From Tenodera sinensis (taxonomy: Eukaryota; Arthropoda; Insecta; Mantodea; Mantidae), in contig CM060963.1 in the NCBI GenBank assembly GCA_030765045.1, positions 98,549,854 through 98,613,853 on the forward strand: a DNA stretch of 64,000 bases, read 5' to 3'. A program made the translations under genes and the position numbers. Below are positions 23,301-34,714 of the stretch, in pieces. The notes beneath the pieces were generated by a model. It made no database searches, had not been told where the DNA came from, and was given only the letters and a program-made list of their open reading frames with translations. How positions within the stretch are numbered: the stretch's first letter is position 1; the number at the start of each line of letters is the position of its first letter.

Positions 23301-24038
23301 CAACTTCTCTAAATCTCCGCAAAAATCGCCAACTATACCGCTGTGTGCAACTTCACTACAAGGACATTTCTGCGAAAATTACATACATACACCTAAACAT
23401 AAGTCAGTTTTCACAAACTACATGGGATGCCTTTGTTCTAAAGTGAACTTTTCAGAAGGCATATTAAAGGCATTATATTCCATACACATATAAACTGAGA
23501 TTATACATAAATAAGTATAGGTTTAACTCTTAGTGAAAAGGCCGGACTGAGTTGATTGTTTATAAAGAGTCGCGTATAAATGTACAGCTACAAATCAAAA
23601 GATAAACCATATCCGTACCTGCAGAAACATAACCTAACCGCTCAAAAGATAGTGGTAATTTGTCAACACCTAATTTTAAAGCACACGAACATGTAATACA
23701 ATAGATTCACTCAGCATAAGAATGCATACAAAAAGCAGCAATTTGTAATTTGCCATTGCTGATAAAGACACATTTTCTTTCCTGGCTTCTGCTTGGTGCT
23801 CATAAGGAGACGAGTCACTTGCTATGTGGACCTAACTTAAAATAGCACAAATTATTAAGCCAGTTAAAAGATGGCAGGGGCACTTCACATGCACTTCTTG
23901 CTGTAAATATACCTCAGCACATTTCTGGGGCAATACCAAGCACGGTTCTGTTCAAATTTCATCACACATACAATTACAAGTATAAATACTACAAACACAA
24001 ATATATTATTATTTCATTCCTGTTTTGCTCCCACGAAA
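20355..24038. other. 3.7 kb without a recognised gene
   Basis: AT-rich. It contains a 16-bp perfect palindrome GTGCTGTATACAGCAC at 22981-22996 and a weak imperfect inverted repeat (around 21746-21782 and 22155-22195). The part next to the transporter gene probably includes its 3' untranslated region. Open frames are short and unsupported. Confidence 0.4.
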
Positions 24039-24044
24039 TTTATT
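24039..24044 (-). terminator. candidate polyadenylation signal of the ABCC gene
   Basis: AATAAA on the minus strand about 33 bases after the stop codon of the transporter. Other such hexamers occur further out, so the real 3' end is not fixed. Confidence 0.4.
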
Positions 24045-24076
24045 ATAAAACAAAGTTAACAATTCTGAACAGATTG

Positions 24077-27000
24077 TCACTTTTTCCGATAACACTCTTC
24101 TGCTATAGCAGTCAACTGTTCAGCCATACTGCGACCCGTTTCTTGGACCATCTTGTAGAAGTGACCGTTTTTATTCTGCAGGAGAAGATGAGGATGGTCG
24201 AACTCGGCCATTGTACCACTCTCCATCACCAGAACTTTATCAGAGTCCATAATGGTGTTGAGGCGGTGGGCCACAGTGAGTACTGTGCAACCGCTAAACT
24301 GGAGTCTGATAGTTTTCTGTATTAATGAGTCGGTGTGAGGATCCACGTTTGCGGTGGCCTCGTCCAGTACGAGGATCTTGTTGTTTCGGATGATGGCCCG
24401 CGCCAAACACACCAATTGACGCTGCCCAACACTAAAATTGCTCCCATGGTCTGCAACATGCATGTCCAGCCCAACAGCACCACTGATCGCCTCTTTTAAC
24501 TCAACTTGATCGAGTGCTTTCCAAAGAACATAATCGGGATATTGCTCAAATGGATCCAGGTTACGACGCAAACTGCCAGAGAACAGCACAGGATCTTGGG
24601 GAATGATTGAAATTCGTTTTCGTAAATCTTGAAGACCAATAATACCAGTATCTAGGCCATCTATCTTGATAGACCCCTCGATATGAGCAAGGCGAAAGAG
24701 AGCAGCTATAAGAGATGACTTTCCGGCGCCTGTTCTACCTACTATTCCTACTTTTTCTTGGGGCAATATAGTTAAAGTTAGTTCCTTCAGAACTGAAGGA
24801 CTTGAAGCATCATACTTCAGAAACACTCTATGGAATTCTATGCGTCCTTCGGGAGGCCAGTTATTTGGAACAACTTTGTCGGACGGTGTTACAAGGTTGG
24901 GCTCCTCTGGGAGATTACAATATTCCAAAACACGCTCTACAGACATCATCTGATTGGCTACTTCTGCCGACTGTCGGATACCCCATTGCATCATGCCTAC
25001 CAGAGCCATGGATTGAGTTATTGCCAAACCCACACTTCCACCAAACGTATCTTCAAGAAAGAGAAAGCTAAATGTTACTATTGCAATAAAGACAAAGCAC
25101 ATCAGATCAAGAGCGAAACCGAAAGCTTGGCTAGTAGCTATGAACATGTACCACGAAGAGGAATGGAGATCTTGATGTTTATCAAATTCCTTGCGCAGAA
25201 TGCCCTGCGCCCCATATGCTCTTATGGTAGTTAAACCTTGTAGTGTAGCATTCAAGTGGGTGAAAACAGGACTTTTTGTTATTCCTTCTAAACGCTTTAT
25301 GTTCTTTGAAGTCTTAAGGTAAACCTTCCTAATAAAAAAGAATAAAATGCCCAAAACAAATATAGGAATCAAAAAGTATAAATTGGTTGTAACGGTCACA
25401 ATAAGACAACCGACCATCCATAGGACAATTTGCGTTGCATCCAAGATTACTTTAGGCAGCAGTTCATCAACAGAACCAATGTCTTTAGAGAATCTGTTCA
25501 TAATGCGCCCGGAAGGGTTTGTATCAAAAAACCTCATATTTGTGCGTGTCACACTGTTAAACATAGAATTGTGAAGACTTGAGGAACATTTCATACACAA
25601 TGTGTAAAACGCAAACGAACGTGTGATTGTAACGAAAAAAAGAAACAATATTATTCCAGTGTAAATGTACATGTAAGTACTGGTATTGAGAAGAGAGTGC
25701 AGCAGTTCCGATGTAGAATTGTAACTACTGTTTAAAGAAATGTTGAATGAAGCAAATGTGTATTTTTGTCTTAATTCTTCCTGTGTAACCCAATATGAAA
25801 TCCACCAATCAGATACACTTGCTGTTGATTGTGCTAACAAGAACATTATACCCATGAAGAAAACGACATAGCTATTCGTCCCAGAACGTAAATAACCAAG
25901 GTAAACAGACTGATTCAGAGTGCCTTTTGATGTCATTTCCAGATTGGCTGCAGTTGGTGGGGCTTCTATTTCTGGTGTTGCATCTGAAGACTTGCTTTTT
26001 GTTGAGATCTGAGAAAGTTGGCGCAAAAGAGAATTAATTTCTCCGTTTCCAATTCGTTCAGATTCAGGCTTTTCATCACTTATACTTTCGTCTTGGAATG
26101 TGTTGTCTACAACACCAAAGAGATGAGCGGAATCGGCATGGCTACTAATGAGATCAGTAAAGGTACCCTGGAGGACAATTTCTCCATTGTTCAATATCAC
26201 AATAAGATCTGCATCACGAAGAAACTGTAACTGGTGGGTAACTAGTATACGAGTTTTTCCTTTAAGGTAGCCAATAATACATTCATTGAAAAGATGTTTT
26301 CCAACATGCGTATCGACAGCGGACAAAGGATCATCCAGTAAATAAAGGTCACCCTCGTTATATATAGCTCTGGCGAGATTGATCCTGGCTTTCTGACCAC
26401 CAGAAAGTGACGATCCACGCTCTCCTACAACTGTAAGGTCGCCGAAGGGGAACTGCATGAAGTCCTGTTCCAGTGCACAGACCTGCACTACCTTATTATA
26501 TCGCCGTCTTTCAAATGGCCTGCCGAAAATAATATTTTGTCTTACAGTAGATCCAAATACCCAAGGTTCCTGGGATGCATAAGAAACCTTTCCGCTCATG
26601 TCTAACGTACCGTCAGTAATTGGCAATTCTCCTAAAACAGCTTGCAGAAGGGAGCTCTTGCCCGAACCCACCTGACCAATTATGACCACAAGACTTCCTT
26701 TCTTTACTCGGAAAGAGAGATTGCCAAGCGTCTTGTCTTCAGAACTGGGATTCCATTTAGCACACACTTGATGAAGTCGTATTCCTTCCGTTGCTCCTTC
26801 ATCCTCAATGGACCTCTTATTTGAACTCTCTTCATATTCTTCTAGTAAAAGAAAATTCTGAAGACGCTTTATGGATACCAGCGTCTCAGCAATTTCGGCT
26901 ACACCTCGAACATACTGCATTGCCATGCTGAATGCCAAAACAGAGAAGTAGGATTGATAGACAAATACCTTATCCACAGAAAGGTCATAATTAAAAGCTA

Positions 27001-28018
27001 CAACTGACATCAATGTGGCATAAAGAGCAATTCTAGTTGTAGTGATTTGAAATGTCATAAAAAGACCTCGAATATAGGATGTCTTTATTACCACTGCAAG
27101 TTCAGATTTCCTAGCCATTCTTATGAGTTGTGCAAACGGCTTTTCCCAAGCGTACATTTTAATAACATTTATACCAGAAATTATTTCATCCATAAGACGT
27201 ATTCTTTCATCGGTTTTTACAGCAGTGCGCAGACGGTATTTAGAGGTAAGCTTCCCTGTGTATGACTGCAGGGGTACTATTAAGAATACAATTAGAACCC
27301 CAATAAGACCAGCATATCCCGCTTCCTGATACAACAGATAGATAACAAAACAAGCAGAGAGTGGAGCGAGCCACATAGAATGAAGGAATATTGAGACCAT
27401 ATCGAATCGACTCACATCGTTCGAAAGGAGATTCACGACTTTACCTGAAGCTGTTTCCCCTAACGCCGTTTTGCTTAGCCGCAGAGCTTTCCTGTAGATA
27501 ACAGAGCAACAGGCAGCCCTAACTCTCAAGCCCACATGAAATGCCCCCAAGGTGAAGTGATTAAACAAAACCATGCTTGCCAATGTCAGTGCTACAATGA
27601 CGCCTGCATAAATATATGCCTCTTCTTTGGTAACATCACTGGGTTTTTTGAAATATGACAGAAGCATTCCTAATACCATCGGCATAATTAATCTGATTCC
27701 TAGATCATTTACTGATTGCAGCAGTCCTAATTTTAAGTAATCCCAAGAGAAAGCACGAAGAATCGCAATGATAAGGCTTGGTTTTTTCTGTCCTCCTGAA
27801 CGACGTTGAATTTCCAGCTGTCTCTCCCATTGCGCTTGCAGCTTGTTGCCCAAATGCTCAGAAGTATCGCTTCTCAAAGGATCGTAGAGGTCCTCTTCAG
27901 TTAGTTCTTTCTCGTAACCCTTTTTAAATAAATTCACAGTCCAAAAGAAAAGCAACACTGATAAAGGATTGGCGTCCTCTCTCGGATTGGGAAATTCCTT
28001 TCTCTTTCCAGTATCCAT
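24077..28018 (-). CDS. ABCC4-like (MRP4-type) ABC transporter, intronless
   Basis: The intact 1313-codon frame is close to the usual length of MRP4-type half-repeat transporters without TMD0. These export organic anions and conjugates across the plasma membrane using ATP. The N-terminus has the family's NPREDANPLSVLLFFW and a first six-helix domain (about 95-370). NBD1 has Walker A GQVGSGKSS (about 447), signature LSGGQ (about 536) and Walker B LYLLDDPLSAVD, with Asp in place of catalytic Glu, normal for ABCC. A second membrane domain (about 700-1000) precedes NBD2: Walker A GRTGAGKSS (about 1092), signature FSVGQ (about 1194), Walker B ILVLDEATANVD with Glu, and H-loop TVAHR. The start ATG has A at -3 and G at +4. 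It resembles the insect lethal(2)03659 group. The lack of introns is unusual. Confidence 0.95.
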   Translation of the reverse strand: MDTGKRKEFPNPREDANPLSVLLFFWTVNLFKKGYEKELTEEDLYDPLRSDTSEHLGNKLQAQWERQLEIQRRSGGQKKPSLIIAILRAFSWDYLKLGLLQSVNDLGIRLIMPMVLGMLLSYFKKPSDVTKEEAYIYAGVIVALTLASMVLFNHFTLGAFHVGLRVRAACCSVIYRKALRLSKTALGETASGKVVNLLSNDVSRFDMVSIFLHSMWLAPLSACFVIYLLYQEAGYAGLIGVLIVFLIVPLQSYTGKLTSKYRLRTAVKTDERIRLMDEIISGINVIKMYAWEKPFAQLIRMARKSELAVVIKTSYIRGLFMTFQITTTRIALYATLMSVVAFNYDLSVDKVFVYQSYFSVLAFSMAMQYVRGVAEIAETLVSIKRLQNFLLLEEYEESSNKRSIEDEGATEGIRLHQVCAKWNPSSEDKTLGNLSFRVKKGSLVVIIGQVGSGKSSLLQAVLGELPITDGTLDMSGKVSYASQEPWVFGSTVRQNIIFGRPFERRRYNKVVQVCALEQDFMQFPFGDLTVVGERGSSLSGGQKARINLARAIYNEGDLYLLDDPLSAVDTHVGKHLFNECIIGYLKGKTRILVTHQLQFLRDADLIVILNNGEIVLQGTFTDLISSHADSAHLFGVVDNTFQDESISDEKPESERIGNGEINSLLRQLSQISTKSKSSDATPEIEAPPTAANLEMTSKGTLNQSVYLGYLRSGTNSYVVFFMGIMFLLAQSTASVSDWWISYWVTQEELRQKYTFASFNISLNSSYNSTSELLHSLLNTSTYMYIYTGIILFLFFVTITRSFAFYTLCMKCSSSLHNSMFNSVTRTNMRFFDTNPSGRIMNRFSKDIGSVDELLPKVILDATQIVLWMVGCLIVTVTTNLYFLIPIFVLGILFFFIRKVYLKTSKNIKRLEGITKSPVFTHLNATLQGLTTIRAYGAQGILRKEFDKHQDLHSSSWYMFIATSQAFGFALDLMCFVFIAIVTFSFLFLEDTFGGSVGLAITQSMALVGMMQWGIRQSAEVANQMMSVERVLEYCNLPEEPNLVTPSDKVVPNNWPPEGRIEFHRVFLKYDASSPSVLKELTLTILPQEKVGIVGRTGAGKSSLIAALFRLAHIEGSIKIDGLDTGIIGLQDLRKRISIIPQDPVLFSGSLRRNLDPFEQYPDYVLWKALDQVELKEAISGAVGLDMHVADHGSNFSVGQRQLVCLARAIIRNNKILVLDEATANVDPHTDSLIQKTIRLQFSGCTVLTVAHRLNTIMDSDKVLVMESGTMAEFDHPHLLLQNKNGHFYKMVQETGRSMAEQLTAIAEECYRKK

Positions 28019-29369
28019 ATTTCACGACACTACTATATGTATATCGCACTTCACTGTTACACTTAAATAACGTACCCACGTTCTCCGTTCATATAAACCC
28101 GGGTAACTGACTTAACTCAGGCATTTACACAAGGAGCAGCAACAGTGTTAAATAAACCAGAGATAAGAGTTACTCAACACAATAGCTCCATAAAATAAGT
28201 GGATGACATTTAAAAATACTACATAATCCCTGCCAGCTTGTAACAAGCGTGACTCGGCTTTCTTAGCTACCAATGTGTTTACTTTGCGTACTGCCAAAGA
28301 CACAGTATATATGCGGGTGACAGGTTAATGTTGCACAACTTCTGCAATTTTGACAGGGGGCATTATAGTGATCGCAATAACGAGCACAAAAAGTTCCATT
28401 TTATGGCTATTCCCTCTTTTCAGTTGACTGGTAGTTAAATCATCTTACATTTCATGAATGTGTTCTTTCTATTTTGTTACCTTTATCTATGGTTTAATCA
28501 ACTGAAAATGTATCAAAACCTGATCGTACAGATTCCTGTCTCATTTTACAAGCTCCAGTTACTCCTAAGACTAAGCACAGCCATAGTATTTTAGAACTTA
28601 AATTTGTGTTTGTTTTCTGCTTTTTCCACTTAAACAGAGCAAATGACTTGTTATATATTAACTTTCACCACAATGCCTGTCAGATTTAAAATTAATATAA
28701 TATCCTAGATGGTGGAAGGGAGACTCTTGTTCTACATTCTTACATTTTCGCTTTAACAGAATCCTTCCTTTCAAAGTACTCAACCTTTGCTTTTATTTGC
28801 AGACATCTTGCATTGCATGGCATTTTGACTTAAAATATACTCTGATTTTTGTTGCTTATCTTCTGCTTCCTGTTTGGTCATCTACGTATAGTACGCTATT
28901 GAAATATGGATTTAAATCCCAAACTGTTATACGTTCTCATATCCTTAGAAGGCCGTCTACGTATAAATGAACTGAGCACAGTGACTGATATGCTACTTCC
29001 ATGCCAAACATTCTGATTTGTTAATATTATTCACGCAACATTTTGAAGTTTGTACTGATAACTAATTTGGATTTCCAGACTTTTATTACAATTAATGAAA
29101 ACGTCTTTGTTTATAATAGCCTTCCTAGAACAAACACATTCAAACTTGCCCATTCAACAACCCTCATCATTCTTTGACTGGTTATTTTCCGCTTTGTTTT
29201 CGTCAGGAACCATAGTCGTTAAAGCTGGGGATGAATTACACAGTTAATACAATTTTTTAAATATTTACCACAAATGTTTGTATATAAAATTGTACCCTTT
29301 TAAAATATAAGTAGTCATCATTCAAAGAAACATATAGCGAATCCCGTTTAACGTTTTACACCATTAACC
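28019..29369. other. upstream region of the ABCC gene, no features recognised
   Basis: It presumably contains the promoter and 5' untranslated region. A TATA-like element could not be singled out in such AT-rich DNA. Confidence 0.4.
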
Positions 29370-30145
29370 TAGAGGAAGTGCATGCATTTCATCCAAAAAT
29401 ACAATATTGAGATTTTACCGGAAATACTTGTTTTGAGGTCCCCTGGATAAAAAACTTAAGAAAACTATATATGGCGTATGTAAGTCTATTTCTGAGCAAA
29501 ATTACTCAAAAATGATAAATCAGTTAAATTCCAAACTTGCTATATGAGTTCATCTTCCAAGGATGCGACCATAAGACTTTATAGGAAATCACCCAACCCA
29601 AATTACCCTCAAATGAAACATTTTTCTTTATTTTTATTCTCTTAAAATGGCTTTAACGGTTTTGATTAAAATATCATTTAAGACAAATAAAATGTAGGTA
29701 TATCTTGAATACTCTGTCAGTAGCCTGGGAAGTCCTCGTTATTTCTAAATTACTTTTGTACACTTGGTAAACACAAGAGATAGCCATAATCTTATCGTAC
29801 AAAAAATTTAGATCTCGTTCAGTCACATAATTTAAGTGTGCCAAATAAACATTTCTGTGCACTTAATCATTTCCAGAATATTCTTTGTCATTTGCCTCAA
29901 TTTTAAAATGCTTAAATGTTATGAAGTTGTATCTAGCTGTTCGTTTTTTCTCGACAAGGAATTCCAAAGTCATCACATAACAACATGCTTTTTAACAAAC
30001 TAATTATTTAACAGAACTATATCCTCCTTATACCTACAAGATTCTCTCAATTTACAAGAAGTAGATAGAAGAATAAGCCTTATCAGAATAGTTTGTAGAG
30101 GAGTCGGTAGAGAAAGTCATGTGAATGCAACGTACATATGTACGG
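29370..30145 (+). repeat. non-coding repeat R1, tandem unit 1
   Basis: A diverged unit with landmarks 'cgagattttaccggaaatac'-like sequence near 29410, 'tgattaaaatatcattt', 'cttggtaaac' and the 3' end GTAGAGAAAGTCATGTGAATG (30108-30126). It runs directly into the 5' motif of the next unit (TTTTTACTTTCTC, near 30147). Confidence 0.7.
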
Positions 30146-30238
30146 TTTTTACTTTCTCTATTTACCCATAATAAGTAGAAGTATTACTGTCTACTGATCT
30201 CATTCGAGATTTCACCGGAAACCTCACATTTGTGTGTG

Positions 30239-30303
<65 letters not shown>

Positions 30304-30736
30304 GAGAGAGAGAAAGAGAGACATAAATTGATTCTGTGGACAGCAGAAAAGTTAGTTAAATATCAAATTAAATTCAACAACTTCCCAGAATGAGACGTCT
30401 CCCACCCCGAACCTTTACATGGGAATGTTTTCGTAAGTTTTGATTTTCTCAAGAGTGCGTATAGTGATCTCGGTTAAAAAACTAAATGTTTGAGATATTT
30501 GCTTGAAAAATAATGAGTGTATGTTGAATTTTCTGGAAATAGCTTGTCAAATTCTCTTCTTTTAGATTTAGTTTTTTGTAATTGATAAACGAGATTTATA
30601 AAACATTGCACACCTCCTCAAAAAGTACTATTTATATCCAACTATTTTTTTTAGTGCAGTTAGCCATTTTCGAGATAGTCCTTTCTATTAGTTTGCGTTT
30701 TCAGATACGGTTTTCTCAGAGGAGATGTCGCTATTC

Positions 30737-30792
<56 letters not shown>

Positions 30793-31000
30793 CCCTCTTT
30801 CTCGTGGGAGCTCGGAAGTTCAAAGTCACCACATACCTACAGGATCTTTAAAAGTATAACTATTGCTTTAAATGGTGTATCCTATAACGAAACGTGTAAG
30901 TGATAATTGAATACCTAGACGAACAAGAAATAAAACAATATCCTTTTTTAAAAATAAATTATAGAGGAGTGAACAGAGAAAGTCACGAGAATGCATAACA
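30146..31000 (+). repeat. non-coding repeat R1, tandem unit 2, with (GA)n and (CT)n
   Basis: It starts with ACTTTCTCTATT and ends with GAGAAAGTCACGAGAATG (30974-30992). The internal microsatellite position holds (GA)n (about 30244-30317); a second run of (CT)n lies at about 30739-30789. Confidence 0.7.
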
Positions 31001-31235
31001 TATTTTTTTTTTATTTTATTTTTTTTTTTTTTTTGTATTTAAAAATAAGACTCACTTCAGCTTCTATATCACAAATTATAGATTCAAAGAAGTGTGCAAT
31101 GAAACAATTTCAGCAAACGATTATCTTTGTTAACAAGATGTAAATAGAAGAATATTCAGGTTTCTTAATATGTTGGAGAAGAACGGGTGGAGAGTCATGG
31201 GAATGAAACATAAGATATTTTAAAAAGTATTCAAC
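31001..31235 (+). repeat. non-coding repeat R1, tandem unit 3 (3' part)
   Basis: After a T-rich stretch (31007-31036) the 3' half of the unit is recognisable and ends GGAGAGTCATGGGAATG. Confidence 0.5.
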
Positions 31236-31335
31236 ACCCTATGTTTACTGAAACTGCTGTGGATTTAGTATAGTACGCAACTTCAAGGAGGAGGTATAAT
31301 TATTTAAGCAAAAGATAAGATTTAAAACTCTTTAC

Positions 31336-31450
31336 GTACATATAATCAAACTGCCACTGCAACACACCTTAGTGTTAAAAGAGTGGCACAGTCCACCCAA
31401 AGTGGAAGGAGGTAAATCCAACCTCCCCTCTTTCACAAACATAGGATATC
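31336..31450 (+). repeat. dispersed repeat R2, copy 1
   Basis: It shares 'cgtacatataa', 'ccactgcaacaca' and the hairpin-forming 'ggaggtaaatccaacctccc' with 33183-33302. The last stretch can form a 6-bp stem. Nature unknown. Confidence 0.6.
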
Positions 31451-31489
31451 GCTGCAATAGAGAAAGCAACGAATATTGCGACACATATT

Positions 31490-31772
31490 TTTTTTTAATT
31501 GTTCCATTTATAACCCGCCTTTAACTCCAAAGGTCATAACGGGGTCTCTCCTGTGGAAAGTATTGCCTACTGGCAAGGTGTTACTCGTGAAATAGTGGGT
31601 TTTATGTCTTTAGAGTTTTCATGCATTAAATTCACATACACACTCACACTCTCATTCATACTTCCTGATTCTGGGAAGGATGAGAAATAATCTAGGCTAC
31701 AGAGAAATTCCCACCGGGAATCGAACCGGGGACCCCTTGCAAGTGCTCTACCGACTGAGCTACGGGGCCTGC
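31490..31772 (-). mobile_element. tRNA-derived SINE, family S3
   Basis: On the minus strand the head reads GCCCCGTAGCTCAGTCGGTA, an A-box region, and continues to a perfect B-box GGTTCGATTCC. The body ends in an A-rich tail (T-run 31490-31497 on the given strand). The anticodon arm is shortened and the acceptor stem does not pair, so it is a SINE and not a tRNA gene. Confidence 0.8.
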
Positions 31773-32514
31773 CACTTATCTTGTTCCTAGAAACACAGTA
31801 GTTTTTGTTATTCGAAAGTGTAAACACTTCCTGTTGAACTCACAGTGGTGTTAAATACCTCCATTGTTTTCCAAAGCAACAAAGGGAATAATTAGTGAGT
31901 AACGTCCCACGATTCCGTGCGGCTACCCTTTTTCACCTTTAAACTGTCCGACACTATTTTGTGAGTCGGTGGCGTTAATTTAGCCACACGCAAAGTTGCA
32001 GTATTCAAATCATGTGCTTTGCCTCTCTCTGTATGCAACATTTATTCTGTGTGAACACAAAATGAACACTACCTTTGCACCAAATGATGCAATAACATGA
32101 ATTCGTCACGGTCCGTAGCCAGTTGCATTGGTAATTATTTTTGCTTTACACGTCACGGGTAAGCGAAGCTTTGCTTTTGTTTTCTATTTACCTCAGGTTG
32201 TAAAATCTAAAAACTGGTACACTGGTCAGCAAACGTTACGACGCTCGACGCAACTATAAACAAATAGTTCCGATTCCCGAATTAGGGGAACATTTTTCTG
32301 ATGCGCTACATTCACGTGACTTTCACTATCCATTCTTCCACAAATTATCCCATCCCAGTGATGTCCAACCTTCTCTCTTTGGAGACGTTTACATAATAAG
32401 CTGCTATTCTCCATCCCACTCTTTGAGTCGGAGGGTGAATCACGCCTGTGGCGTTTAGATCCACAAGCAGTAAGTATCCAGTGACAGACACAAACAGGCG
32501 ACTCAATGACAGTT
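31773..32514. other. unannotated spacer
   Basis: No recognised gene, RNA or repeat. Confidence 0.4.
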
Positions 32515-33005
32515 TCAAAGTCATACGCTGAATTTTTTGGAAATGCTCTCAGAAGACCTCTTCTACTAGGATGACTTTTGCATAAATGGTAAACAGTAAG
32601 ACATACAAAAGCTTACTGAATAAAAATGTGGATCTCGTTAACACATATAATTTATGTCAAATACTTCTTTTTTTTTTCTTTTGGGCGAACCACTTCCAAG
32701 ATATTCGTTATTATTTATTTGAATTTACCAATACTTATTGTTTTCTCAGATAGGAATATGTCCTTCGTATTTATATCTTTTGGTCTTGCAAAGAGAACGC
32801 AACTTCAAAGGCATCGCATGGTAATCAGCTCTTGAAACATTTACATACTTAAAGCCTACTGTATTCCCGTATTCCCCTTGCACCTACAAGAGAATTAGTA
32901 ATACGATAATTTCTGAAAATGATTATGTCATTTAAGTTAAGTAGATAGAGAAATAAGCATTTGCAAGAATAATTTGTGTAAGAGTAGGTATAACTACATA
33001 TATTT
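32515..33005 (+). repeat. non-coding repeat R1, 5'-truncated copy
   Basis: It begins mid-unit ('aggatgacttttgcataaat') and runs to the usual 3' region ('attccccttgcacctacaag', then the diverged GTAGGTATAACTAC end). Confidence 0.65.
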
Positions 33006-33182
33006 GCGAGCAGAATTTCTCCAAATTGACGTTACTGTTATGTGACGATCACATTGATCCTCTAAGGCCGACTTTGTCGCCAAATATTGATAGACTTCTT
33101 AAATGTAAGCAGTACCAAATAAGTCACTAATCAACAGATGTGTAGCGCATAAGATATGAAAGTGCTTTCGTAAATCAAAGGA

Positions 33183-33302
33183 ACGTACATATAACGAACC
33201 CGCCACTGCAACACAGTGCAGGTCCGAGTGTTTAGAAATGGCAAAGTCGGTGTATAGTGCAAGGAGGTAAATCCAACCTCCCCTCTTTCGAAAAGGTTGG
33301 GC
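33183..33302 (+). repeat. dispersed repeat R2, copy 2
   Basis: See copy 1 at 31336-31450. Both copies lie just downstream of R1 sequence, so R2 may be part of a larger composite. Confidence 0.6.
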
Positions 33303-33898
33303 ATTGCTGAAGTATCCTTATAAAAGTTTACTTCATGCTAATTGAGATTCATGCATATTTCGTTGTAAGCACTAAGAGATACAGGAGACTAAAGTGATGG
33401 ACAAATCTTAGAACATGTGTTACATTCGTATCATTTTGATTGAATAGTCTACGCACTACTCTTAGTAAAGCTTATTTCTCTAGATACACCTTGTTAATTC
33501 AGATAAATTTTAAATTCACATTTGTGCATTTCGTTATGGTATAGAGAACACGATAAAACGTAACGAATAACGGCTTCCTGTTTGAGAAAAGTGGTACATT
33601 AACAAGGAATATTTCGGTAACAGCTCCACCTACCTGTGTATATTGATATACATCGAGTGCTTTAACGAGATCTACCTTTTTATGTAGTACAATTTTGTCT
33701 CAGCCATACGAAACTCCATGGCCGTCATCAGGAACTAAATAAATAAACAAAAAGCCATCTCAAAATCATGGCCTTTTTCGGGAAACATATTTTCTCTATC
33801 TGTTACGGTATACCTTCCTCTTCTTCGACTTCAATGAAATGATACACAATTGATGTATGTTGCGCAGTATATTTAACTATAGGTAATAATTAATGTAC

Positions 33899-34029
33899 TG
33901 TCCCATCAGATATATAAAATTCCTTCCGAATGAGAAAGACTACACAGGCTATTCCCGGAAAAAAGTGTCCCATCAGATATATAAAATTCCTTCCGAATGA
34001 GAAAGACTACACAGGCTATTCCCGGAAAA
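33899..34029 (+). repeat. recent tandem duplication, two units of about 65 bp
   Basis: The unit beginning TGTCCCATCAGATATATAAA occurs twice with a 67-bp period (33899-33965 and 33966-34029) and no mismatches over the shared part. Confidence 0.95.
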
Positions 34030-34698
34030 TTCAATATATCTATTTTATTTGCATATAAATATCTTAAGGGGCAAAGCGGGTGAAAATGTGGCCGAAACTA
34101 AATTTCACCTTTTGTGTATTTTATACCAAAAAAATACTAGGTGGTTTAAAGTGCATATATACGAAGTTTTAAAGCACTACAGTATCTGGAAGTTGCTATA
34201 ATTGCATCATAATTAAAGATCTGCGGTCCCAGGGAGCTGGAAGTTGGTGAAAATGCTATACGAGGTAAAAAACCGATTTCTGTGGAATAGCCCCCCCCCC
34301 CCCCTCCCAACCCCCGTTAAGATTAGTTTCTGGTTCGTCACTGAGCCACCGCAATCGGTATAACATAGTAACCGCAAGTCTGCCAGTAGATGTCATGTAA
34401 CACATCAAATTATCTGCCTTCTATGGAATAAGTAGGAACACAAGGAAGCTTTTGTTTCTATTTTCGACGACGACGGCGAAAAACACTGGAGGGTTGTGGT
34501 TGCAGAAGATCTTGCAGACCGCCCTCCGATTATTGCCAGGTCAGGGTATCAACCCTCTACTGGCCGTGTAAGATGTCTTTCATAAGTGACGGTAATAAAG
34601 GCTGGTTTGTTGGTGGCTTTTTTTTTTTTTTTCCCTTATTGAAATATATGTCAGTGTATCCTTTAAGATGTTAAAAGGATTGGATTTATGTCATGGGT
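34030..34698. other. unannotated spacer
   Basis: It contains a C-homopolymer (about 34290-34304) and a T-run (34619-34632). No gene recognised. Confidence 0.4.
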
Positions 34699-34714
34699 TA
34701 GTTTTTTTTTTAAT

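Noticed and set aside
24802..25234. Plus-strand open frames of 89 and 134 codons
   Set aside because: They are shadows of the ABCC gene on the opposite strand, as are the others between 24074 and 27329.
31700..31772. Possible tRNA gene on the minus strand
   Set aside because: A-box and B-box are good, but the anticodon arm is shortened, the acceptor stem does not pair, and the sequence continues into a SINE body with an A-rich tail.
33400..33765. Possible further minus-strand R1 copy ('taacgagatctacctttttatgtag')
   Set aside because: Only one landmark is convincing; the remainder is too diverged to call.
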